Below, one piece after another: positions 45,862 to 54,316 of a DNA stretch of 64,000 bases. The notes beneath the pieces are model-generated. The model was not told the DNA's origin. It made no database searches and worked only from the letters and a program-made list of their open reading frames with translations. The stretch spans positions 1 through 64,000 of the forward strand of contig NZ_JAFFPK010000054.1 in assembly GCF_017590215.1 (NCBI RefSeq), read 5' to 3'. Source of the DNA: Clostridium sp. CCUG 7971. GTDB taxonomy: Bacteria > Bacillota > Clostridia > Peptostreptococcales > Peptostreptococcaceae. Each line of letters opens with the position of its first letter. The first letter of the stretch is position 1. Both the position numbers and the translations under genes were made by a program.

Positions 45862-46237
45862 ATCTACCAATATTTTTTTCATCATATACTATTTTGTAGT
45901 AATATTTTTCAAGAATTAATGATTCATATCCATATTTTATATTTTCAATATTAAATTTATATGAAAATGAGCTTATTCTCTCTAAATTTATACTCGAAGC
46001 TTTAAATGTGGGATCTAATGAGTAAGATGCTCTATAATGTTTTCTAGCTAAATCTAACTCTCCCCTCATTTCATAAATAATTCCTAATAAATTATGTGGC
46101 TTTGGTGAAGAATCATCTTGCAACATAGCTTCATGTATATACTCTATAGCTTCATTTAAATTACCTATTTTTATATTGTTAATTGATTCTTTTATACATT
46201 TTTCAAAACTATCTATTGTTAAGTAGTTATCTATCAT
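45848..46237 (-). CDS. tetratricopeptide-repeat protein
   Basis: 129 residues with about two TPR units (KIGNLNEAIEYIHEAMLQDDSSPKPHNLL and IYEMRGELDLARKHYRASYSLDPTFK) and a unique C-terminal tail rich in tyrosine and lysine. TPRs mediate protein contacts; no enzyme motif is seen. It lies just upstream of kdpDE on the same strand but has its own terminator. The upstream 28-bp motif shared with trk suggests a common regulon. Confidence 0.8.
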   Translation of the reverse strand: MIDNYLTIDSFEKCIKESINNIKIGNLNEAIEYIHEAMLQDDSSPKPHNLLGIIYEMRGELDLARKHYRASYSLDPTFKASSINLERISSFSYKFNIENIKYGYESLILEKYYYKIVYDEKNIGRLKRL

Positions 46238-46307
46238 AGCCTACACTCCTATTTATTTAAATATTGATTTATAATTATACTTTATCAAAATTTAAATAAA
46301 TATAGTA

Positions 46308-46335
46308 TTAAGATAATTATTTACAGATAAAGATT
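46308..46335. promoter_or_regulatory. 28-bp composite motif upstream of the TPR gene
   Basis: TTAAGATAATTA-N7-ATAAAGATT with the same internal spacing as the copy at 43364-43391. It begins right after the stop of the thioredoxin reductase fusion gene and ends 71 bases from the TPR ATG. Confidence 0.55.
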
Positions 46336-47574
46336 CTATAAAGATTTATAATTTTTTATTAGTTTTTCAATTGTCTCAGTTTTTATACCTTCAGTTAGTA
46401 ACCCTACAACTTTATTTTTATTAATAAATATTACTGCTGGGAATTTTTCTACACCTAAACACGCTGAAATTCCTTGAGATTTATAAATATCTACTTTTGT
46501 AACATCTATACTTTCACCATGTTTTTCCTCAAAACTTTCTATTATTGGCAAAAGTTCTCGGCATACTGGATCTACTGCATTCCATAAATATATAAGGGAT
46601 GGTTTTCCACCATTTAGTATTTGATTTTCATAAACTTCCATCTCTGCAATGTATTTCTCTGCTCCATATCCTGCAATGGCTCCGTCTCCTACTGCTGTTG
46701 AAACTTGTTTTAAGAATTTATCACGTACATCACCTGCTGCAAATACACCTGATACGTTTGTCTCCATTTTTTCATTTGTAACAAGATAACCTGCTGGATT
46801 CATATCTAGTATACCTTTGAAGAATTCCGTGTTAGGTATATACCCTATAAAAAGGAAACAAGAATCTACATCTACTGGTATTAATTCATTTGTTTTTGTA
46901 TTTTTAAGAACTACTTTTGAAAGGTGACCTTCCCCTTCAAAGCTTTCTACTAACGTATTCCACATAAAAGACATCTTAGGATTATTAAGTGCTTCAGCTT
47001 TTGCAATTTCATTACAATCCATCTTTCCTGGATCGTGCATTACAGATACAATAACTTTTTTTGCAAATTTAGTCAAAAATATACCTTCCTCTATTGCTGC
47101 ATCACCGCTACCTATTACCATAACTGTTTTATCTGTATTAGCTGCTGCGTCACATGTTGCACAGAAAGATATTCCTTTATCATATAAATAATTTTCTTCA
47201 TTTTTGGCACCTGTTAGGCGTGGCTTTCCTCCACTTACTACAATAACTGCCTTTGCTTCATAGTTTACCCTAAAAGTTTCAACAACCTTTTTATCTTTTT
47301 CTAATGTTACTCCTTTTACATCCGTTAACTTAAATTTCACTCCAAATTTCTTAGCTTGTTTATGGAATAAGTCCATTAATTCAAGTCCTGTTGTCCCATT
47401 AGGAAATCCAGGATAGTTTTCAATTTCATTTGTATATGTTGCAAGCCCACCTACCAATGATTTTTCTATAATAAGTGTTTTTAATCTAGCACGGCCACAA
47501 TAAATAGCTGCTGTAAGTCCTGAAGCTCCTCCCCCTATTATTACTACGTCAAACTGCTCTACCTTTTTTTCCAT
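46336..47574 (-). CDS. thioredoxin reductase-like flavoprotein fused to a thioredoxin-like domain
   Basis: 412 residues. Residues 1-312 are a low-Mr thioredoxin reductase: GGGASGLTAAIYCGRA for FAD, redox CATC at 138-141, GSGDAAIEEG for NAD(P)H and AAGDVRDK. Residues about 322-410 are a thioredoxin fold, but the usual WCGPC is replaced by VDPVC (335-338), keeping only the second cysteine. The fusion is downstream of the YeeE-TusA cluster, so it may reduce sulfur carriers or persulfides. NADPH versus NADH or ferredoxin dependence is not clear. Confidence 0.85.
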   Translation of the reverse strand: MEKKVEQFDVVIIGGGASGLTAAIYCGRARLKTLIIEKSLVGGLATYTNEIENYPGFPNGTTGLELMDLFHKQAKKFGVKFKLTDVKGVTLEKDKKVVETFRVNYEAKAVIVVSGGKPRLTGAKNEENYLYDKGISFCATCDAAANTDKTVMVIGSGDAAIEEGIFLTKFAKKVIVSVMHDPGKMDCNEIAKAEALNNPKMSFMWNTLVESFEGEGHLSKVVLKNTKTNELIPVDVDSCFLFIGYIPNTEFFKGILDMNPAGYLVTNEKMETNVSGVFAAGDVRDKFLKQVSTAVGDGAIAGYGAEKYIAEMEVYENQILNGGKPSLIYLWNAVDPVCRELLPIIESFEEKHGESIDVTKVDIYKSQGISACLGVEKFPAVIFINKNKVVGLLTEGIKTETIEKLIKNYKSL

Positions 47575-47591
47575 AATATGTGCCCTCCTTT

Positions 47592-47632
47592 ATAAAAAAT
47601 TTGCAGGGTTGCTATTTTCATAGCCCCTGCTT
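47592..47632 (-). terminator. intercistronic terminator-like hairpin
   Basis: GCAGGG (47603-47608) pairs with CCCTGC (47625-47630), with an inner GCTA/TAGC pairing; T6 follows on the minus strand. It lies between the second YeeE gene and the thioredoxin reductase gene and may attenuate the latter. Confidence 0.65.
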
Positions 47633-47636
47633 TTAT

Positions 47637-48185
47637 CTACATAAAATATCTTGCTAATAATTTACTTCCTATAAATGCTCCCCCAAATAAGAACAATCCA
47701 AAAATCCATCCTGAAAGTGAAAGAGATGCAATTGAAGTGAATAACGCTCCAATGTTACATCCACCTGCAAGTCTTGCTCCATATCCCATTAGAAGTCCAC
47801 CAAGAATAGCTGCTATTACTTGTTTAAAAGATTTAATCTTTTTAAACTTAAATTGAGATGCAAAAAGTACTGCAACGAAAGCACCTACTATAATACCAAG
47901 ATTTCTAATAGAGCCTCCATCATTCATAAATCCTGTGCTTAGTGTTTTTTGTGCCCCTTCTGAGGCAAAATATGACCAGCTACCTGCATCTCCACCTAAA
48001 GCATTGTATATCCACGCTCCCCAATTGGCAAAAGTACCTGTAACTCCCCATCCACTATCAAATATAGATAAATGTGCAATTTGAAATATACTAAGTAATA
48101 CTGCACCAGCAACATATGTAAGAGGCTCTTTTAGTAGTGTTTTATATGTTTTATTTTTTCCTAGTTTAATCCAAAATTCCTTCAA
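47637..48185 (-). CDS. YeeE/YedE family half-transporter (second)
   Basis: About 182 residues, four or five hydrophobic segments. The YeeE/YedE family signature GYGARLAGGCNIGALFTSIASLSLSGWIFG contains the conserved cysteine of this sulfur-compound transporter family (thiosulfate carrier TsuA). It is half the length of full YeeE and probably pairs with the 231-residue half upstream. TTG 48185 is the best-placed start after AGGTGAG; a GTG at 48194 is the alternative. Confidence 0.82.
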   Translation of the reverse strand: MKEFWIKLGKNKTYKTLLKEPLTYVAGAVLLSIFQIAHLSIFDSGWGVTGTFANWGAWIYNALGGDAGSWSYFASEGAQKTLSTGFMNDGGSIRNLGIIVGAFVAVLFASQFKFKKIKSFKQVIAAILGGLLMGYGARLAGGCNIGALFTSIASLSLSGWIFGLFLFGGAFIGSKLLARYFM

Positions 48186-48209
48186 CGTTCTCACCTACTT
48201 TATGAATTA

Positions 48210-48437
48210 TTATTTATTTTTTTGAATTACTATTTCCCACTCACCATCATCTACTTCTTCAATTTCCACATTATGTCCTTGCTTTCTTGCCCATTCTGGT
48301 ACATTTTTCATTGCACAACTATGATCTATTTCTACTATAAGGATATCTCCTACGTTTAATTCACCCATTTTTTTCTCTGTTTTCATTAATGGTATTGGAC
48401 AAGCCTCTCCTAAACAATCAAGATTATATTCTACCAT
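48210..48437 (-). CDS. TusA-like sulfur carrier protein
   Basis: 75 residues, complete TusA/SirA/YedF fold: DCLGEACPIPLMKTEKKM with the active cysteine in CPxP, and HSCAMKNVPEWARKQG. TusA proteins carry sulfur as a persulfide; when next to YeeE they accept sulfur from incoming thiosulfate (YeeD role). It lies between the two YeeE-type halves, which supports that role. GGGGG ribosome site. Confidence 0.92.
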   Translation of the reverse strand: MVEYNLDCLGEACPIPLMKTEKKMGELNVGDILIVEIDHSCAMKNVPEWARKQGHNVEIEEVDDGEWEIVIQKNK

Positions 48438-48465
48438 CTTAAATTCCCCCTTATTTTTTATTATT

Positions 48466-49158
48466 TTATTCTCCTGTTCCCATTTTCTTTTCTTGCCACT
48501 TAACAGCAGCTATATAAAGTAAAACAAGAATAATTGCTTGAACTACAAGTGCTCCTAACCATCCAAACACGTCTGGTAAAAATATTTTTGGTGCCTTTTC
48601 ATTAAATGTCGGCCCCCAAAATCCCATATCGTGCGCTCCCCATAAAGAACCAATTACGAAAAATATTAATGATAGCATTTGCATTGAAAAACCTTCTCCA
48701 ACTCTCATTAATGTTCCAGATGCACATCCTCCTGCAATAACCATGCCAATACCAAAGAGAATTGCTCCCACTATAAGTGGTATTCCAATAGGTGATACTG
48801 CACTCATTCCTGGAATTTCATTGCCTTTAATTACTGCACTATATTTAATTGCAGTAAATCCTATTGTTGTTAAAGTTAGTGCTACAATAATTGCCCTTGT
48901 AACAGATGTACTTCCTGTAATACAAGGATCTCTAAAAGCTGCTGTAAAACAGAATCTAGATCTTTGTAATATATAGCCAAAACTAATACCAAAAATCCAA
49001 TAAATTACAAGTTTTGTGTTATAAGTACTTAAGTAAATTCCAAATGCTACTATTATAGCTGTAACAATAAGAGCAATAGGAATTTGACTCTTTTTAGCTT
49101 TACGTGGTGCACGTGATTTACGTATAGATTTAATTTCTGCTTCATTTACACTAGACAT
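48466..49158 (-). CDS. YeeE/YedE family half-transporter (first)
   Basis: About 230 residues, six or so hydrophobic segments after a basic N-terminus. Family motifs: YILQRSRFCFTAAFRDP near the middle and GMVIAGGCASGTLMRVGEG with the conserved cysteine. YeeE/YedE proteins transport thiosulfate or related sulfur (possibly selenium) species. ATG 49158 follows GGGGGTAGC; the frame from 49179 is less likely. First gene of the sulfur operon, divergent from a LysR gene. Confidence 0.85.
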   Translation of the reverse strand: MSSVNEAEIKSIRKSRAPRKAKKSQIPIALIVTAIIVAFGIYLSTYNTKLVIYWIFGISFGYILQRSRFCFTAAFRDPCITGSTSVTRAIIVALTLTTIGFTAIKYSAVIKGNEIPGMSAVSPIGIPLIVGAILFGIGMVIAGGCASGTLMRVGEGFSMQMLSLIFFVIGSLWGAHDMGFWGPTFNEKAPKIFLPDVFGWLGALVVQAIILVLLYIAAVKWQEKKMGTGE

Positions 49159-49395
49159 CTTGCTACCCCCTTTGCACAAAAACTACTTTTTAACTTGCTT
49201 TATATTTAAATCTAGACTCTTATAAGAATGAGCCAAGAAAATATAAACCTTATACTAGCTAATTCCTCTTTATATAAATTATTATAGCACTGATTGTTAT
49301 TTTTTTATCATTCATATGATTAATGCTACATTAGTAAAATCTTATAGCAAATTTTATATCTTATGATAAAATCAAATAAAGGGGGGCGTTATGAA

Positions 49396-50295
49396 ATGAA
49401 TTTTAACTATCTCAGTCAATTTGTTGATGTAGTCAAACTCGGTAGCATCTCTAAAGGCGCTGAAAAAAATCATATATCTCAGTCAGCTCTTAGCCAACAG
49501 ATTAAACTTATGGAGCAATTTCTTGACTCAACTTTGCTTGAAAGAAGTAATAAGGGAGTGTCTTTAACACCTCAAGGCAATATAGTTTATAAGCAATCTC
49601 TTCAAATCATTACACTATATAATAAAATGCTTCAAGATATTGAAAGAATGCAAAATCAAGATAAAGTACTTGAAATTTTTTCAACTTCTTCTATATGCGA
49701 TTATGCTCTACCTTGTACGCTTTATCATATCAAGAAAAAGTATCCCCAGCTTACTATCAAATTATCTAATATGTCTAGCCAACTGATTGAGGAGCATATC
49801 GCTTGTGGACAAGGTACCATTGGGTTTATATCTGGGAAACCTAAAAATAAATCTCTTATAAGTAAAAAAATTTTTTCTGATAAGATTTGTCTTGTAGCAG
49901 GAAATGATATGAGCGTGCCTGCCTATTTAAGTAAAGAAATGCTTTATGATTATCCCATAATTATGTTAGATTCATCTAAATATATAAGACATCAACTTGA
50001 TAAATACTTAAAAAAAATAGGTATTGATGTATCAAACCTTAAGATTCTATACTCCTTAGATTCAATAGAATCTATTAAATCTTCATCTGCAAGAGGTTTT
50101 GGTCTTGCTTTTTTACCTTATATGACCATAAAAAAAGAACTATATAATAAACAACTCAAAATTATTGAAATGGATGATTTTAAATTAGATAATAATTTTT
50201 ATACTGTTACTAAACCTTTAGACGATTCCTACGATAAAGAAATATATAAACTAATAAATTACATAGAAAAAACAATTTCTAAGACCATTTGCTAA
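49396..50295 (+). CDS. LysR family transcriptional regulator of the sulfur cluster
   Basis: About 299 residues. Standard LysR winged helix (VDVVKLGSISKGAEKNHISQSALSQQIKLME), then the effector domain (about 90-295). Divergent from the YeeE-TusA operon, which it probably controls; the spacer of 237 bases holds both promoters. The start at 49396 uses GGGGGG 9 bases upstream. Its stop codon overlaps that of the convergent TusA-like gene. Confidence 0.88.
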   Translation: MNFNYLSQFVDVVKLGSISKGAEKNHISQSALSQQIKLMEQFLDSTLLERSNKGVSLTPQGNIVYKQSLQIITLYNKMLQDIERMQNQDKVLEIFSTSSICDYALPCTLYHIKKKYPQLTIKLSNMSSQLIEEHIACGQGTIGFISGKPKNKSLISKKIFSDKICLVAGNDMSVPAYLSKEMLYDYPIIMLDSSKYIRHQLDKYLKKIGIDVSNLKILYSLDSIESIKSSSARGFGLAFLPYMTIKKELYNKQLKIIEMDDFKLDNNFYTVTKPLDDSYDKEIYKLINYIEKTISKTIC

Positions 50296-50303
50296 ATGGT
50301 CTT
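50281..50303. terminator. shared palindrome holding both stop codons of convergent genes
   Basis: AAGACCATTT-GCT-AAATGGTCTT, a 10-bp perfect stem with a 3-base loop. It encodes the last residues (Lys-Thr-Ile) of both the LysR protein and the TusA-like protein on opposite strands and covers both stops. T tracts are weak. Confidence 0.55.
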
Positions 50304-50513
50304 AAATACTTTTACTTCCCAAACACCATTTATGACTTCTTCATAGTTATATGTAAAATTATGATTTTTACAAAAATCTTTAATAGAAATTAATGTGCAA
50401 CTATGGTCTGTAATAATTATAATAGTTTCCCCTTTTTCAATTTTCTTAATGTGATTTTGTAAATGAATAATTGGAATAGGGCAAATTTCTCCTAAACAAT
50501 CAATTTTTTTCAT
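50292..50513 (-). CDS. second TusA-like sulfur carrier protein
   Basis: 73 residues: DCLGEICPIPIIHLQNHI with the CPxP active cysteine, and DHSCTLISIKDFCKNH. It differs from the 48210 copy by an extra cysteine in the second helix. Convergent with the LysR gene, overlapping its end by four bases, and separately promoted, so it may serve a different acceptor or be made under other conditions. GGGGAGGAG lies before the ATG. Confidence 0.88.
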   Translation of the reverse strand: MKKIDCLGEICPIPIIHLQNHIKKIEKGETIIIITDHSCTLISIKDFCKNHNFTYNYEEVINGVWEVKVFKTI

Positions 50514-50593
50514 AACGCTCTCCTCCCCTTTTATAATTTATAAATAAACTATATCATACATAAGAAATCAAATTTATCTATAATACTAGAAAT

Positions 50594-50635
50594 AAAAATA
50601 GAGTAGAAAGAATTTTAATTCTAACTACCCTATTA
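50594..50635. terminator. terminator between rlmD and the TusA-like gene
   Basis: Imperfect hairpin: AATAGAGTAGAAAGAATT with AATTCTAACTACCCTATT, T5 on the minus strand. It terminates rlmD. Confidence 0.75.
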
Positions 50636-50643
50636 TAAAAATA

Positions 50644-51999
50644 TTATTTCTTTTTTAATTTAACTACAGTTTCAACATGAGGAGTGTTAGGGAACATATC
50701 CATACACTTAACCTTTTCTATTTCATATCCATAATTTTTAAATTCAACTAAATCAAGAACTAAAGTCTTAGGATTACAAGAAATGTAGATTATCTCTTTG
50801 GCACCAAAACTCGATATATCTCTTATTGCATCTTTGTGAACACCTGGTCTTGGCGGGTCAACTATTATTAAATCTGGCTTAACCTTAAAGTTTTTAACAG
50901 TTTTAGCAACATCACCTGCAACAAATTCACAGTTAGTAAGTCCATTTAATTTAGCATTTTCGTTAGCAGCAACTACTGCTTCTTCTATTATTTCAATTCC
51001 ATAAACTTTTTTAGCGCTACCTGCCATAACTTGCCCTATAGTTCCAGTCCCACTATATAAATCAAATACAACTTTATCAGCATGATTTCCTATAAATTCT
51101 CTAGCCATAGTATAAAGATCTTCTGCACCTTTTGTATTAGTTTGGAAGAATGAGAAAGGAGATATTTTAAATTTAAGACCTAAAACTTCTTCTTGTATAT
51201 AATCTCTACCATGTAATACTCTAAGTTCATCACATTGAACTGCATCAGCTAATCCATCATTTATAGTGTGTAATATACTTACTAACTCAGCATCTAATGA
51301 AAGTCCTAATAATAAAGTTTTATACTCTGTCATATCAAAATCTATTTGAGAAGAAGTAACTATGTTTACCATTAATTCTTTAGTGTTAACACCTTTTCTT
51401 ACAACAAGGTTTCTTAGGTACCCTTTATGATTTACCGTTCTATAATAAGGAAGCTCTTTTTCATTAAAGTACTGTACTGTTTTACTTAGTACTTCTATAA
51501 AATCATTATCTACTAATAGACATCCATCAACTGTCATTATATCTATATGTCTTCCCTTTTTATGAAGACCTAATGTAAGAGGACCATCTTTCATTTCATC
51601 TCCGAAAGTATACTCCATCTTATTTCTATATAATCTTTCTAATGGACTTCCTTTTATACCTTCAAATTTAAATCCAAACAAATCTTGGTTTAAGAATAAA
51701 TCCATTACTTGCTTTTCTTTTATTTCTAATTGTTTTTCATAAGGAACTGATAATATAGAACATCCTCCACATTCTCCAAAATGCTTACAAGTTTTTGCTG
51801 TTTCTATTGGTGAATTTTCTAGTAATTCTAACATTTTAACATCCGCTTTACCACTTCTAGTTCTCTTAACAGCTGCTCTTACCTTTTGACCAGTTATTCC
51901 ACCTTTCATATGAATATCTCTATTTCCGTATAGACTTACAGACGTTCCTCCGAACTCCATTTTGTCTACTTCAAACTCTATAATATCTTTTTTCTTCAC
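50644..51999 (-). CDS. rlmD: 23S rRNA (uracil-5)-methyltransferase RlmD/RlmCD type
   Basis: 451 residues. TRAM RNA-binding domain (about 1-60), Fe-S cysteines in CKHFGECGGC and further on, SAM-binding LYSGTGTIGQVMA, DPPRPGVH and the catalytic cysteine in YISCNPKTL. Makes 5-methyluridine in 23S rRNA. The start is GTG with GGAGGTAAC upstream. Downstream of rsuA with only 28 bases between, so the pair is cotranscribed. Confidence 0.92.
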   Translation of the reverse strand: MKKKDIIEFEVDKMEFGGTSVSLYGNRDIHMKGGITGQKVRAAVKRTRSGKADVKMLELLENSPIETAKTCKHFGECGGCSILSVPYEKQLEIKEKQVMDLFLNQDLFGFKFEGIKGSPLERLYRNKMEYTFGDEMKDGPLTLGLHKKGRHIDIMTVDGCLLVDNDFIEVLSKTVQYFNEKELPYYRTVNHKGYLRNLVVRKGVNTKELMVNIVTSSQIDFDMTEYKTLLLGLSLDAELVSILHTINDGLADAVQCDELRVLHGRDYIQEEVLGLKFKISPFSFFQTNTKGAEDLYTMAREFIGNHADKVVFDLYSGTGTIGQVMAGSAKKVYGIEIIEEAVVAANENAKLNGLTNCEFVAGDVAKTVKNFKVKPDLIIVDPPRPGVHKDAIRDISSFGAKEIIYISCNPKTLVLDLVEFKNYGYEIEKVKCMDMFPNTPHVETVVKLKKK

Positions 52000-52027
52000 T
52001 AATGTTACCTCCGCTTAAGTCTATTAT

Positions 52028-52750
52028 CTATCTTTCTTCCATTAATCTGATTTCTTCTTCAGTTAATTCTCTATATTCTCCTAAAGCTAAACTTTCATCT
52101 AACTTTAATTTACCCATAGACAGTCTTTTTAAGTATACTACTTTTTTACCTACACTCTCAAACATTCTTTTTACTTGGTGGAACTTTCCTTCATGTATAG
52201 TAAGTTCTATTTCTGATATTTCTTCACTTTTTAGTATCTTTAATTGAGATGGCATAGTTTCATACCCATCATCTAAAATTACACCTTTTTCAAATGCTGT
52301 TATATCTTCTTCAGTTACCAAGCCTTCAATTTTTGCATAGTAAGTTTTTGGTACATGTTTCTTAGGTGATAATACTCTATGTGAAAGTTGCCCATCATTT
52401 GTTAATATTAATAAACCTTCTGTATCTTTATCTAATCTACCTACTGGAAAAGGTTCAAATACAAGATATGATGGATCTATTAAGTCTAAAACTATAGGAT
52501 CTCTCTTATCAAAAGTTGCAGATATATATCCATCTGGTTTATTTAACATTATATAAACAAATTCTCTGTAGCTTACAGCTTCTCCATCAAATAAAATTTC
52601 ATCATTTTCAGTGTCAACTTGAAGACCAGGATTATTTACTACCTTTCCATTTACAGTTATTTTTCCGTATTTACAGTATTTTTTTATTTCCGCTCTACTT
52701 CCACATCCTATATTTGAAAGTACTTTATCTAAACGTAATTTTTTAGCCAT
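52028..52750 (-). CDS. rsuA: 16S rRNA pseudouridine synthase RsuA family
   Basis: 240 residues. S4 RNA-binding domain (about 3-48; RLDKVLSNIGCGSRAEIKKYC), then the synthase domain with the catalytic aspartate in PVGRLDKDTEGLLILTNDG and the closing HEGKFHQVKRMFESVGKKV. RsuA makes pseudouridine 516 in 16S rRNA; a related RluB/E specificity cannot be excluded. It is flanked by DUF1904 and rlmD in one transcript. Confidence 0.9.
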   Translation of the reverse strand: MAKKLRLDKVLSNIGCGSRAEIKKYCKYGKITVNGKVVNNPGLQVDTENDEILFDGEAVSYREFVYIMLNKPDGYISATFDKRDPIVLDLIDPSYLVFEPFPVGRLDKDTEGLLILTNDGQLSHRVLSPKKHVPKTYYAKIEGLVTEEDITAFEKGVILDDGYETMPSQLKILKSEEISEIELTIHEGKFHQVKRMFESVGKKVVYLKRLSMGKLKLDESLALGEYRELTEEEIRLMEER

Positions 52751-52767
52751 ATCTAAATTTGACTTCC

Positions 52768-53097
52768 TTAGAAGTGCTCTCCATTTTCATAGTATTTTTC
52801 TTTTTCAAATACTGTAAATGCAAGATCCATATTTTCTACGCTTAAATTATTTCTTATGCTATCAGTTATAATTTTAGCTACTGTATCTTGAACCTCTTGG
52901 CCTCTATCAAACCACGCTATTTCTACAAATGGATAAACATCAGCTATTTTTCCATCTCTTATTGCAACTGATTTTATACACTCTATTTCAAAATAGTCTC
53001 TTGGACATTTAACAGCTTCAACTAAACTATCTATCATATTTTCACTTATTTTTAATATTTCATTTTCATGTATTCCTCTTATTTTAATTTGTGGCAT
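52768..53097 (-). CDS. DUF1904 family protein, tautomerase-like
   Basis: 109 residues beginning Met-Pro, the arrangement that exposes a catalytic Pro1 in tautomerase/MIF superfamily proteins. The sequence FVEIAWFDRGQEVQDTVAKIITDSI matches the DUF1904 family. Function is unknown. It is the first gene of the DUF1904-rsuA-rlmD run, with AAAGGAAG before the ATG. Confidence 0.78.
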   Translation of the reverse strand: MPQIKIRGIHENEILKISENMIDSLVEAVKCPRDYFEIECIKSVAIRDGKIADVYPFVEIAWFDRGQEVQDTVAKIITDSIRNNLSVENMDLAFTVFEKEKYYENGEHF

Positions 53098-53314
53098 TTT
53101 TTCTTCCTTTCTATATTAAATACTATTTTATATTTTAACATAGCTTAAAATATAAAACGTTTATTTTTGATGTACTAATTATAGATATTATTATACTTTT
53201 AATTTCATGTTATTACAATTTACTATATACTTTTTTTGTATATTAGTTATAATATTAAGTGATGGGTAAATTTTATAAATTTTTAACAATATAATTTATT
53301 TGGAGGTTTTACGT

Positions 53315-54178
53315 ATGTTAGTTTCAGCTAAAGAAATGTTAATAAAAGCTAGAGAAGGTAAATATGCAGTAGGTCAATTCAACATCAATAACTTAGAGTG
53401 GACAAAGGCAGTATTATTAACTGCTCAAGAAAACAATTCACCTGTTATATTAGGTGTATCTGAGGGTGCAGGTAAATATATGGGTGGTTACAAAACTATA
53501 GTTGGAATGGTTAACGGAATGTTAGAAGAATTAAAAATAACAGTTCCAGTTGCACTACACTTAGACCACGGTAGCTATGATGGAGCTTTAAAAGTAATAG
53601 AAGCAGGATTCTCTTCTGTTATGTTTGATGGTTCTCATTATTCTATAGAAGAAAATATAGCTAAAACTAAAGAAGTACTTGAAATAGCTCATTCTAAAGG
53701 TATATCTGTAGAAGCAGAAGTTGGTTCTATAGGTGGAGAAGAAGATGGTGTTGTTGGAGCTGGGGAAGTTGCAGATCCAGCTGAATGTAAATTAATAGCA
53801 GATTTAGGGGTTGATATGTTAGCTGCTGGTATCGGTAATATACATGGTCAATATCCAGAAAACTGGGCAGGATTAAGCTTCGATGCTTTAGCTGCTATAA
53901 ATGATACTACAGGAGAAATGCCATTAGTATTACACGGTGGAACTGGTATACCTGCAGATATGATACAAAAAGCTATATCTTTAGGTGTTTCTAAAATAAA
54001 TGTTAACACTGAGTGTCAATTAGCATTTGCAGAAGCTACTCGTAAATATATAGAAGCTGGAAAAGACTTACAAGGTAAAGGATTTGACCCTCGTAAAGTA
54101 TTAGCTCCAGGATTCGAAGCTATAAAAGCTACTGTTAAAGAAAAGATGGAATTATTCGGTTCTGTAAACAAAGCTTAA
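53315..54178 (+). CDS. fba: class II fructose-1,6-bisphosphate aldolase
   Basis: 287 residues. Zinc-dependent aldolase of glycolysis and gluconeogenesis: VALHLDHGSYD holds the catalytic Asp and a zinc His; EAEVGSIGGEEDG, GIGNIHGQYP and LHGGTGIPADMI provide the remaining zinc and substrate ligands. ATG 53315 follows TTGGAGG; the longer frame from 53300 begins inside that site. Codons are biased as expected for a highly expressed gene. Single-gene unit with a strong terminator. Confidence 0.95.
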   Translation: MLVSAKEMLIKAREGKYAVGQFNINNLEWTKAVLLTAQENNSPVILGVSEGAGKYMGGYKTIVGMVNGMLEELKITVPVALHLDHGSYDGALKVIEAGFSSVMFDGSHYSIEENIAKTKEVLEIAHSKGISVEAEVGSIGGEEDGVVGAGEVADPAECKLIADLGVDMLAAGIGNIHGQYPENWAGLSFDALAAINDTTGEMPLVLHGGTGIPADMIQKAISLGVSKINVNTECQLAFAEATRKYIEAGKDLQGKGFDPRKVLAPGFEAIKATVKEKMELFGSVNKA

Positions 54179-54256
54179 TTTTATGTCGAGTTTCATAAAA
54201 TAAATTATAAAAAATTTATTAAATTAATGTGATCGATAATATCACTAGAATTATAA

Positions 54257-54302
54257 AGGACCTTAGTATAATGTAGATTTCTACAATACTAAGGTCTTTT
54301 TT
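54257..54302 (+). terminator. terminator of fba
   Basis: GACCTTAGTAT (54259-54269) pairs with ATACTAAGGTC (54286-54296), an inner GTAGA/TCTAC stem extends it, and T6 follows. Confidence 0.9.
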
Positions 54303-54316
54303 AATCAAACTTTTAA

